The notes below the pieces were generated by a model. It was not told the DNA's origin, made no database searches, and saw only the letters and a program-made list of their open reading frames with translations. This document shows, piece after piece, positions 55,673 to 64,000 of a stretch of DNA of 64,000 bases. The first letter of the stretch is position 1. Every line of letters begins with the position of its first letter. Location: the NCBI GenBank assembly GCA_024734495.1, contig JALMQS010000618.1, positions 760,607 to 824,606 on the forward strand, read 5' to 3'. The DNA is from Forficula auricularia. Lineage: Eukaryota; Arthropoda; Insecta; Dermaptera; Forficulidae. The position numbers and the translations under genes were made by a program.

Positions 55673-55730
55673 ATAAATAAAATTTATAATTCCAGCAGAA
55701 GACACACTCTTTTATTGTCTCCTTCAATAA

Positions 55731-56327
55731 TTTAAATTTGTTTATAATACATACCTACACTTTATTGTTCTAAATTTGAATAAGCTATGTTTATAATATA
55801 GGTGGCTATCAGATATATAATATTCTCTTTACTTGGCTGTTCATCGTATAATGAATAGATTATTATAGTAAACCAATAAGTTAGCAAATAGTTAAGGAAT
55901 CCTTTTAATTAACTAACTTTGGAATGGCAAAATTTAATAATAAATTCCACTTGAACAATTTGAGAAGAGATGATTCGAGATTCTTTTATTAAAGCAAACA
56001 ATATTTTTCAACTTACAACTACTAATTAGTCATACAAGTTTTTTTTGCAACTCATCGAAAAATCTAATTAAGTAAATAATGAGAGAGGTGTAAGGATAGT
56101 TAAAGAGACACCTTTAAAATGAGGTCGACCTTGTTGGCTCTTTGATGGCTTCATAAATTTACTCACTCGAGAGTAAACCTCTCTATATTGGACGGTTAGA
56201 TTGAATCTTCTTACCAGGCTAATAAAAAAAGTACAATCGGGTTATCATAAAAAATTGAGAGGTTGATGAAAAAATATTCAACCACATCTACTAATAAAAT
56301 ATTCCTAAATTTTGATTGTATATCTAC
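55731..56327. other. AT-rich spacer
   Basis: No gene recognised. Confidence 0.45.
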
Positions 56328-57149
56328 TCTTATTAAACGAGCAAAAATTGTATATTTATTTATTTGTTTGTATATATATATTTGTTTGTTTATATATTTG
56401 TATCTTGGTTATATTTTGAAAACGACTATACCGATTTTGATTAAATTCACGGGTTAGGGGGTTTTTGGGGTGACAATTCCATCTGTCACGGTCTCATCTT
56501 CGACAAAATTGTTTTTGATGGGTTTTTTCGTAATCAAATTAATTATTCTCAGGTAGACAAATCCCATTCTTAGGGTTTTAAAAAGGTTTCTCTTTTCCTT
56601 TTAAACCCAGGCAGACAATGGGTTGTTTGTTTCATTGTTCTAAAAGGCCTTGAAGAAGTATTGTGATTGTGGATTTTAGCATATTTTGTTCTTCCTAAAC
56701 GTTAGAAATATTAATAAACGTTTTATAATTGTTTTTATAAAGAACTTTATTTATTTAATAGAATAAAAAATAACCAAGAATTTATTTAAAAATATATTTC
56801 GATAAGCAGGTCTCAATTTTATGAAAAAACAACACATTTTGATAGGTTTTATTTATTAATTGGATGAATAAAAATGAATCATATGGTTGAATCAAAACAG
56901 GTGCAGAAGGTGGGGCGCAGTGGTGGGGAATCCGGGGGTAGGGAGAGGTTTCGGGGGTGGGGTCGAGCGGGGTGGAGGTGGGGGGGGGGGGCTACATTGG
57001 GCGACTATTATATATTTTTGTATTTTTTAATTTGAAAGCGGCTCTCAAATAAAAATCGACCTTTTTATCAGAATTTTAAATTAAAAATAATATTAAAATA
57101 AAGCTTTTAACTGAAGGAAGAAGTTACCGAGCATCGCTCGGTGCCTCCA
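56328..57149 (+). mobile_element. Helitron-like element, copy 3
   Basis: Starts TCTTATTAAACGAGCAAAAA and shares the CCATCTGTCACGGTCTCATC block with the copies at 30934 and 34886. It has the G-rich tract (56905-56995) and ends with the hairpin ACCGAGC ATC GCTCGGT near 57117-57133, then CTTA instead of CTAA. No retroposon insert and no coding. Confidence 0.65.
56905..56995 (+). repeat. G-rich tract in Helitron, copy 3
   Basis: Runs of three or more G on one strand, ending in about 13 G near 56979-56991. Confidence 0.8.
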
Positions 57150-57238
57150 GGTACTTATTATATTATCAGAGGTGAGCAATTGAGCATGCACCAGCCTCAT
57201 TTGGCTCGTTTGTATCAAAATACAATATCTTCTTATAA

Positions 57239-57426
57239 CGCTTTGTCCTTACGGAGGTTAGCTATTCACATGGCAAGCATACTTTTTGAGATTACAACCC
57301 AAAAGATATCAACCGACTAGCATCCGGACCATCTCAGCAGGTCCTTCACCCATGGTTTCTGGCGCCTGCCAACCGATCCTCTACCCTCAATCTTCTCCTC
57401 AATAATCAGGCGGAGAATTTTGTATC
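57239..57426 (-). pseudogene. RTE/BovB-like LINE C-terminal remnant
   Basis: Minus frame reads ILRLIIEEKIEGRGSVGRRQ, then KPWVKDLLRWSGC, a TAG, then a tail ending MLAM with a further stop and IANLRKDKA. The ‘IIxGKIEGxRxxGRRRxxWLxNLRxWxG’ pattern is the standard C-terminus of RTE-type LINE proteins. RT is absent. Two stops make it non-functional. The plus-strand relative is at 26302-26556. Confidence 0.65.
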
Positions 57427-57469
57427 GGTTACCCCCACATAATATGACATAAATATCTGTTTTTTCAAT

Positions 57470-58006
57470 CTTTGAGCTTTAAGGGAGTTCGGGACAGCTT
57501 ATCTATCTGATTGATCTTTGAAAAAATATTTTGCCTTTCTGCAGAGTAACAACGTCTGCTTACTAAATTTTTTAATAAAAAATTGTTAATGATTAGGTTA
57601 CTTTCAAATAAAAATCTTTCTTTTTGATAATATTAATAAAAAAGTATATTGAGATAATTTTTTTCTCATTATAAAAACATTTATATAACATAAAAACGAT
57701 TTCAAGAAATAGAGTTGGAATTAGTGCTTTTGTTATATTCTGTTGGTTGCAAATAGCTTTTTATTTTTACATTTATGAACAACTAATTAAGTATATTTAA
57801 TGCATCAATGAGTCGATGGTAAAAATGATAAACAGTCCCGAACCCCTTAACTTAGTAACTAAATTAGTGCTTTTGTTATATTCTGTTGGTTGCAAATAGC
57901 TTTTTATTTTTACATTTATGAACAACTAATTAAGTATATTTAATGCATCAATGAGTCGATGGTAAAAATGATAAACAGTCCCGAACCCCTTTAACAGTAG
58001 CTCAGT
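57470..58006. repeat. Dispersed repeat with 143-bp tandem duplication
   Basis: 57480-57790 is the reverse complement of part of 46315-46690. From 57721 a 143-base unit (TTAGTGCTTTTGTTATATTC...) is repeated from 57864 almost without change, a recent local duplication. Confidence 0.75.
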
Positions 58007-58243
58007 GACTTTCTGTATGCGGATGAGGACTTCGGTGTTAGTCACTTTTTCGATCCAGGGAATCTTTAGAAACCTTCGGTGTGTGTACGTTTCCTACCTA
58101 CATTTCTTCCTTTCATACATACTAACTTGAAGGCTTGCTTATATGGCATAAGTTCTGGGGCATCAACGACTGGACTCGCCTAGCTCATACGCAGCTTTCG
58201 TTCTTCTGCGCGCAAAGATTTGCCTAAATACAGGCGCACCAAC

Positions 58244-59043
58244 GTCATAAATAGTGTTCGGATTTTGCATATAAAGCATGTTTTTTCCTTGATTTCTATC
58301 CTTTTAATCTTTTGTATCTGGTCGTTTAAGGGTATCAGAACCCACCCAGAGAAATCTTATTTTGCACTTAAATGCATATTTTGGAGTTTAAGTGCATATT
58401 TTGAATATTTAGCGATTTAAGCTATATTTTGCATATTTGTGGATTTTTTTCACTCGTTTGTTGGCAAATCAGAAAAATAATTGAAGAAAATTTTAGAGAC
58501 AGAGAGGGTAGGGCACAGGTTTCAAACAATTTTTTGACCCCCACCCCCACCCCCTCTCACTGTCAAAGAAATCGAAAAAATTTAAGAAAATAATTAAAAT
58601 ATATTTAAATTAAAATAATATTTCTGAATTATTCTGAAAAAATAAAAAAAATATTAAATTTCTTTTAAAAATAAACTTTGAAAACATTAATTTTATATTA
58701 AATAATTTGTTTCTTAAAATTGTCTGTCCTTAAATACCTTCCCACGGTGTCTTGTGATTTGGAAAGATCATTTTCTAAGTTAAAATTAGCTTTAACAGAC
58801 AATAGATGTAAGCAACTTAGAACTTTGATTATACAGAGCAATAAATTACAAAATAAATTTATTGACTATTTCTTTTTTACACCTTCCTTGTATCCGTTTA
58901 AACCTATCAAGCACTAGATATTATGGGCATATTTTAAGTGCATATTTCCTTTTAAAATGAATATTTTTAGTGCATATTTCGGCCTTTTTAAATGCATATT
59001 TTGTTGTTTTTTAGTCCATATAGATCCGAACCCTAGTCATAAA
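58244..59043. mobile_element. hAT element with 8-bp target duplication inside an older repeat
   Basis: Element 58252-59035 with ends TAGTGTTCGGAT and, inverted, TAGGGTTCGGAT. GTCATAAA lies at 58244-58251 and 59036-59043. Subterminal TGCATATTTT motifs occur many times at both ends. The flanks (58140-58250 and 59044-59070) rejoin to match 6106-6240 in inverse orientation, which independently confirms the insertion point. Confidence 0.8.
58720..58917 (+). pseudogene. hAT transposase C-terminal remnant
   Basis: Reads LPTVSCDLERSFSKLKLALT, then DNRCKQL. The ‘P-T-x-S-C-x-x-E-R-S-F-S’ motif plus ‘L-x-D-N-R’ belongs to the hAT C-terminal dimerisation domain. It sits in the middle of the hAT element bounded at 58252 and 59035. 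About 65 codons remain and the catalytic domain is gone, so the element is non-autonomous. It is of a different subfamily from the 24083 remnant, judging by the motif. Confidence 0.7.
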
Positions 59044-59070
59044 TCAAGTTCAATTTCAGACTACTATTTA

Positions 59071-59664
59071 AATTACTACAGCTATTTATTTATATTTTAT
59101 AATTCAATATTTTTCATATACATGCCAAAAAAAATTGAATTAGTTAAAAGTTATAAATGAAAAAATAATTCAAACTCAAGTTCGACTTCGGACAAGAGCT
59201 ACAATATTCAATTATTTATCCAAACGTCCTGGTTTCACATCCATATATGATATACTCCATACATTATGTTTTCAAAACCACTCAAGACTCACATTTATTA
59301 TTTTTATTTATCTATTTATATTAATAATAATTTTATAAAAATATTAAATATAGGTAATCTAAGAATCTAGTAGAGGATCCCTAAAGAAAATCACGATAGA
59401 GGTGATATCTATTCAAGATAGATGGAATTAATAATTCAATACGAATTCAATCTTAACATTTATTGCCAACTGCTTGGGGCTCTCGCCAATGGAGAATGAC
59501 AAACATATTTTCATAGATAAGATATTCTTATAGGGAGAAATGTTCACCCTTAGCTAGCGCATTTCTCCAAACTTCCAGCATACAGGAAAAAGAGAGGATG
59601 GGTCTCCAAAATGTAGGGTATTTCAAAAATGTAGTTTTTTTTCTTAAAATATAGATAAATAAAT
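59071..59664. other. AT-rich spacer
   Basis: Nothing recognised. Confidence 0.5.
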
Positions 59665-59962
59665 TGAAAGTTTCTTTTGCCGAGAGTAGCAAAATTTTTA
59701 TAAAATAAAGAAGTCAATAAAAGAGTGTATCTTATGCTGGAATTATAATTTTATAAATTTATTTATAACAAGTTCACTTTCACACATCAATTTATGTGAA
59801 TCAATTGTAATAGACTGATGAAGAGGCCAAAGCCCTCGAAACTATAGTCTCGTTATAAATCAATTAAAAATCTATTTTTTCAGCAGAAGACACACTCTTT
59901 TATTGTCTCCTTTAATTTATAAAAATTCTGCTACACTCGGCAAAAGAAACTTTCAATTTACC
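59665..59962. mobile_element. Penelope-like family A, inverted terminal-repeat pair (left ribozyme lost)
   Basis: The left minus arm keeps the outer edge (about 59665-59770) but lacks its ribozyme. The right plus arm (59790-59962) is nearly complete, with AGACACACTCTTTTATTGTC and the GCCGAG-type outer edge. Confidence 0.75.
59805..59858 (+). ncRNA. Hammerhead ribozyme core, helix II mismatch
   Basis: CTGATGA 59815-59821, GAAA 59838-59841, predicted cleavage after C59849. Core intact and helix I intact. One helix II pair is broken (C opposite C). Confidence 0.75.
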
Positions 59963-61200
59963 TTAATTGATGTAGTTTTTGACGTTTTGGCGAATATCAT
60001 CACTTTTCTTTTACGTGTGTTAATGTTCAGACAAATACAAAATAAGGAATGAATTTAGATTATTTTATACTATAAGGTGTGACAATGCTTTTAAAACAGT
60101 TGTTTTTTCTATTATTTTTTCTATTTAATTATTTGTATTTCTTATATTTTTTCTTAAAATAGGTATATAGGTGATTAAATCCAACTTATTTTGCATTTTT
60201 TTACCTAAAGATTTGAAAATATAACTTTATCTCGCCCCAACAATAATAATATAAGTTTTGTGTCTCAACTATCTATAGACCAATTTCTAATAATGGTTAT
60301 GAATTAAAAAATATTTTTCAATTTTTTATTATTTTTCCTATTCTGGTGTGACAATCAAGGGGATGGAATTGACATTAGAGAATTTTGATTTGGTAATGTA
60401 GGCAGTGAGGGGCTTAAAAACCTAGAAGGTTACAATTTTTGTTACAATTCACTAAAAGTAAAAAAAAAAATTTTTAATAAATATTTTTATATGACTTGCT
60501 ATCACAGGGATGGAAATGACATCAATGAATGATGATATAATTAATCGCTTACCTTTATGAAGTATTTTTTTTTCAGAGTTATCATTAGAATAAAATTAAC
60601 ACCACTGGTTACCATTAACAACAAACCAACTCACCAAGTGAAAATATTTTCTCTCTCGGCCATTGTTGATAGCGTGAATCAAGTTAAATACTAAAACTAT
60701 GTTGGGGACGGAATTGACACACTGCCTTTGGAAAATTTTAATAATTTTTTATAACAAAATTTTAATAACTAAAAAAAAATTTATTAAATTATATTGTCTT
60801 CATTCATCTTTTATTTATTTAGATGATATTTTATTCAGTCATATCTGAACATTTTTCAAGTAAATACACGGCTTTGAAGATTTAAACAGCCAATTTAGAC
60901 TGGGGACGGAATTGACTTTTTGTAGATTATGTGAATTAAAAAAATATGAAATTGAGAAAAATTGGCGTAAAAAAATTTATGAGTGCAACAATAAATGTAT
61001 ACAATTAAAGACTATAGTATTCAAAAATGGAAAATTTATCTTAAATTGAAAAATAAACCTAGTGGACTTTACAATGCAAAATATGTTGGATGCCTGTGAT
61101 TTACTAAAAATATTTATTTATTTATGAATTGATAACCTTCTTTTTGAACTTGTTTAATAAAAATAAACACTTAGCTTTAGCATAATAAAATGAATTATAA
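59963..61200. other. AT-rich spacer with a recurring 15-base motif
   Basis: GGGGAYGGAATTGAC or a close variant occurs at about 60360, 60507, 60703 and 60903, always on the plus strand. No frame connects the copies. The rest is AT-rich and, if the 61201 frame is real, would be its 3' flank. Confidence 0.4.
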
Positions 61201-61400
61201 TTAATTGGTTTGAACTCCCAATGGTTTAATCTCGCTCAATTCTATCTGTCGTTCTGTTTGAAGCTGTTCTCGAAAAGCTCTCATTAGGACTTTGAAGTCT
61301 CCTGGGTGGCAAAGACCCTTTGGGGTACCGACCACCTGGTCATGAGCCAAGCCAAAGCTTTCTAGCCAAACCCTTCTTCCACTTTCTACTTTCCACTTTC
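61201..61400 (-). CDS. Candidate terminal coding exon
   Basis: Minus-strand frame with balanced composition, GC-richer than its surroundings. From an in-frame stop near 61404 it reads RRVWLESFGLAHDQVVGTPK, then GLCHPGDFKVLMRAFREQLQ, then TERQIELSEIKPLGVQTN and TAA at 61201-61203. The sequence has the amino acid balance of a real soluble protein C-terminus, not of translated AT-rich spacer. A possible acceptor (GAGGCTTGTAG) lies just upstream, though its pyrimidine tract is poor. I do not recognise the family. No repeat elsewhere in the window matches it. It may be the last exon of a host gene running toward lower coordinates, or a transposon ORF piece that I fail to identify. Confidence 0.35.
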
Positions 61401-61404
61401 TAAT

Positions 61405-61756
61405 CTACAAGCCTCTCTTTCTGAATTCCACATTCGTGAGCGAACAAATAAGAAGTAATGACAAAAGCAATTAACCCAGTTTGTTTTTTTAGGTCTATCA
61501 CAATAGAGAAAGAAGGAAATCTCTTTGTCAGCTTGTCAATGCGAAATCCATTATCTATTTATCAAGGGGTGATTTCTATTCTTAAGGTGTGCGACGTAGA
61601 TGGGATTTTTTGTTCATGGAATTTTTATATCTTCCTTTTAAGACGATGAAATAAAATTATCATTTGTTTTATGAAAGTTTTCTTTCATAAAATATTCATT
61701 TACACTATACTTAAAATTTCCCTATAAAAATATAATGTGAAATTTTATACCTACTG
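61405..61756. other. Spacer, no gene seen
   Basis: The 63-codon frame at 61458-61649 lacks any motif. Confidence 0.4.
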
Positions 61757-61759
61757 AAA

Positions 61760-61783
61760 TTATTATTATTATTATTATTATTT
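61760..61783. repeat. (ATT)n microsatellite
   Basis: About eight ATT units. Unlike the runs at 12714, 14594, 19670 and 20810, no LINE sequence adjoins it. Confidence 0.9.
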
Positions 61784-61918
61784 TGTTTATCGACGCGTCG
61801 ACTACTATGTTCATTTGCGCCATCACGTAGGTAAGAATATTCTCCCTGATAATTTTCGACCCCCGACACCCCATCAAGACAAACTAAAACCGTCTTCGCC
61901 GGGGCACAGCCAGGCAAG

Positions 61919-62115
61919 CATAGATGCATCCTTTTTTTGGCTTTTCGGTGCTTCTAGCCATCAGCCAATTTACGATAATGATATTAAATTAAGACTTCTA
62001 TGCAGGGATCAGATTTTTAGCCGGTTTCCTCGAGTCAGATTCGAACCCGGGTGAACTTGATTAGCAGGCTGGTACGTTAGCCCCTCGGCTAACCCGACCA
62101 TCCATAGATGCATCC
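61919..62115 (-). repeat. Complete tRNA-derived SINE with 13-bp target duplication
   Basis: CATAGATGCATCC at 61919-61931 and 62103-62115 frames the SINE (61932-62102). Minus sense: GGTCGGGTTAGCCGAGGGG (A box), CCGGGTTCGAATCTGACTCG (B box), a body shared with 50585-50768, and an A-rich tail (plus T run at 61932-61938). Confidence 0.9.
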
Positions 62116-63090
62116 CAAGGGGTGATCCGCGATTGGAATTAGGTGTACACCGTCTTTGGAATTATTTGGAATTACTTTGGAATTCATTAGATAATCTATT
62201 GTCTTCTACTTGGAAATGAAAGTGGAAGTGGAAGTAGGTGTACACGGTTTTAGGTCGCGGTTCACCACTCGATGCATCCTGACCGATTACATTGTGCGGG
62301 ATCCAGGCTACCGCGGAAAGGGCTCTAGGGATGGAAAATACTACTAGGTTACTATCTCGATATGCCAATATGGTATACAACAAGAAGAAGACCATTGTTT
62401 ATGGAGTTGTAAATCAAGAGTATAAAATAAAATACAAATAAAGATAGTATGACAGATAATGAAATAGAAGGAATATGACAGATAACAAAACTTTTACAGC
62501 CGAAATAAATTAGGCATAATAAAATAAACTACCAATATAACAATAAATAAATATCGAGGTGAAAAAACTAAATATCACAGATAATTTAACTTTCCAGCCA
62601 AAATAAATTGGGTATAATAAAATAAACTATATAACTATAATAACAAAAAATAAATAATGAGGTGAATAAATAAAAAAAATCCCTGTGGGAGACCGTAGGA
62701 AGAAGTAGATTTCGAAGGGGCTCTAGCCCCCTTTAGACTCCTCCTATCAAAAACTTTTCAGACACAAGATGTAGAGGCTAATTGGTAGAATATTAGCCAT
62801 TTGCAACCAAACAGTTATTATTCATATTAAAGTTGCTATGAATTTTGTAAGATTTCAACTCCCCACCATTTTAATCCTCTTGGGGCTGAAGTCACCAAAA
62901 ACTAAGCAGTTCTTGTTTACCTCAAGACTAAATTTTGAGGCAAATTTTATTGCAATCGGTTGAACATTGCGGCCATGATAAAACTATATAACATTAATAA
63001 CAATAAAAAAATAACGAGGAGAATAAACTATAAATGAATCTATAACAATAATGAAGCTGTAGAGGGGCTTCTAATAAATAACATTTGTAT
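62116..63090. other. Spacer with short GGTGTACAC-type repeats
   Basis: GGTGTACAC occurs at about 62142 and 62238. Some GC-richer sequence (62230-62340) shows no recognised gene. The rest is AT-rich. Confidence 0.4.
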
Positions 63091-63094
63091 ATTA

Positions 63095-63360
63095 TTACAT
63101 TAATTTTAACAAATGTATTTGAATCAAGGACTCAAACAATTTTTCAAAATTTTCCTGGCTAGTCAATAGGTTTTCAATTGATATATTTCCTATCTTAGAA
63201 TTTATCCTTTCTGCACCATAAGGACAATCAATCAAAATATGATCAATTATCACCCTAGTATAGCAGGTTCCACATCATGACGGATCTTCTCTCAGAATCA
63301 AATGCCCGTGGGAAAAAAGCAATGCCTTATTTTTAATCGTGTTGTAATAGTTTGCATTTG
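63095..63360 (-). pseudogene. APE-type LINE C-terminal remnant (zinc knuckle)
   Basis: Minus frame reads NKALLFSHGHLILREDPS, a TGA where Cys is usual, then CGTCYTRVIIDHILIDCPYG...ERINSKIGNISIENLL and stops at 63095-63097. The ‘NxALLFSHGHL’ segment and the Cys/His cluster with ‘DHILIDCP’ are standard for the C-terminus of Jockey/R1/I-type LINE proteins. RT and endonuclease are absent. It is of a different subfamily from the LINE at 24467 by sequence. A single stop suggests moderate age. Confidence 0.75.
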
Positions 63361-63690
63361 TCTAGTCAGATTTTATATTTCAAATGGACTAATAAATGGT
63401 TTTACTCGCTTAAATAATCTATTTTCTCTCTTCCATTCATTGCTCCATAATTTCTTAATTTTGATCTTGAAAAATCTTTGAGAGTATTCTTCTGAAATTA
63501 TTTATTAATTATTTTGTGTATCAAATTGTAACTTTCTATTAAAATAAGGCTCTTGTTAATATTTTTAGTAAGCCGATTATTTTTTAGTTTTGAAGCTTTG
63601 CTTTTTAAAGCGCGCTGGGCATGGCCTAAATGGGAAAAAAGCGACCTCCGTAAGATTCCTACTGCTTATGATTCTGGGCTGCTGGTAGGG
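63361..63690. other. Spacer, no gene seen
   Basis: AT-rich to 63590, then GC-richer, possibly the 5' UTR of the LINE that starts beyond. Confidence 0.4.
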
Positions 63691-63754
63691 GAAGTGAGAG
63701 AGGGCGGGTGAAGGGCGGGCCAGGTCAAGCGAGAGAGAGCACAATAGCAAAGGG

Positions 63755-64000
63755 CTTTCAATTTTAACTTTCAACTGCCAGAGTATTAAATGTCCCAAAA
63801 ATGATTTCACAGATACAGTTATTAGAAATATGAATGTACTACTACTAACTGAGACGTGGATGGATAATGATGAACATTATGATGTACCTAATTTCGACTG
63901 CATTGTTCAATACAAACAAAGTGATGTTCGAGCAAGTGGAGTAGCAATTTACAAAAATTTTAATGATAAAACAAATATTATTACTCCGAATATTGAAACA
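63755..64000 (+). CDS. LINE endonuclease domain, start (continues past the window)
   Basis: Plus frame, open to the window end: LSILTFNCQSIKCPKNDFTD, then NVLLLTETWMDNDEHYDVPN, then FDCIVQYKQSDVRASGVAIY. This matches the beginning of an APE-type endonuclease of Jockey/CR1/I-like LINEs: the N-x-x-S strand, the L-T-E-T-W motif with the metal-binding Glu, and the ‘R-A-G/S-G-V-A-I-Y’ strand. The enzyme would nick target DNA for retrotransposition. No stop interrupts the 82 codons seen. The start codon is unclear; the upstream GC-rich 63640-63750 could be the 5' UTR. Whether the copy is full length cannot be judged here. Confidence 0.7.

Larger units (their letters stand above)
55443..55730. mobile_element. 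Penelope-like family A, inverted terminal-repeat pair
   Basis: Minus-oriented arm (55447-55600) and plus-oriented arm (55601-55730) meet at a near-perfect palindrome centred near ATAAATTAAT at about 55601. This is the tightest of the foldback pairs, with hammerhead cores at 55535 (minus) and 55619 (plus). Confidence 0.8.

Noticed and set aside
61760..61783. Dong-like LINE target with insertion
   Set aside because: The (ATT)n run is present but no LINE sequence adjoins either side.

Overview
This is a eukaryotic, AT-rich, gene-poor window made almost entirely of layered transposable-element debris. No intact cellular gene, rRNA or tRNA gene is visible. Penelope-like elements, several hAT families, Helitrons, tRNA-derived SINEs and at least four LINE types, with intron-like AT-rich spacers, point to an animal and most likely an arthropod (insect-like). 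That placement is inference from repeat content. All reading frames that look protein-like are transposon remnants, except two short minus-strand stretches (27666-27731 and 61201-61400) that could be host exons.

Layout. 1-12.3 kb: foldback and inverted-repeat elements, a tRNA-derived SINE, a seven-step heat-shock-element-like array at 6562-6594, a LINE 3' end and a minisatellite. 12.7-14.6 kb: an internally deleted LINE with R4/Dong-like features, flanked by (TAA)n on both sides. 15.5-18.4 kb: more foldbacks, a hAT transposase remnant and the first Penelope-like terminal-repeat pair with hammerhead ribozymes. 19.35-21.25 kb: a hAT element with a perfect 8-bp target duplication that swallowed a second Dong-like LINE copy. 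23.9-25.7 kb: another hAT with a perfect 8-bp duplication, a partial tandem copy of its transposase, and a nested young LINE with a 15-bp duplication. 28.98-36.35 kb: two near-identical 3.4-3.6 kb copies on either side of a 368-N gap, each with a Helitron into which a tRNA-headed composite retroposon inserted. This is probably a failed contig join. 37-41.5 kb: a SINE, a hAT MITE, a pogo-like remnant, a large palindrome and the most informative Penelope-like copy, with GIY-YIG coding. 44-53 kb: dispersed repeats, a 1.13-kb insertion with a 15-bp target duplication that carries a 28S-rRNA-like stretch, and a ~119-bp tandem array that folds back on itself. 53-60 kb: Penelope-like fragments of several families, a second GIY-YIG remnant, SINEs, a Helitron and a hAT. 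61-64 kb: a possible exon, a SINE and two LINE fragments in opposite orientations.

The strongest theme is the Penelope-like family here called A. Its terminal repeats carry a hammerhead core (CTGATGA, a helix-II hairpin, GAAAC...GTC). Seven such cores are present on both strands, some intact and some with identifiable lesions, and the stop codon of the element's protein lies in helix I of the ribozyme. Several other Penelope-like families in the window show a similar layout (CTGAAGA, hairpin, CGAAA) without a recognisable cleavage site. Family and clade assignments rest on recalled motifs, not on a search.
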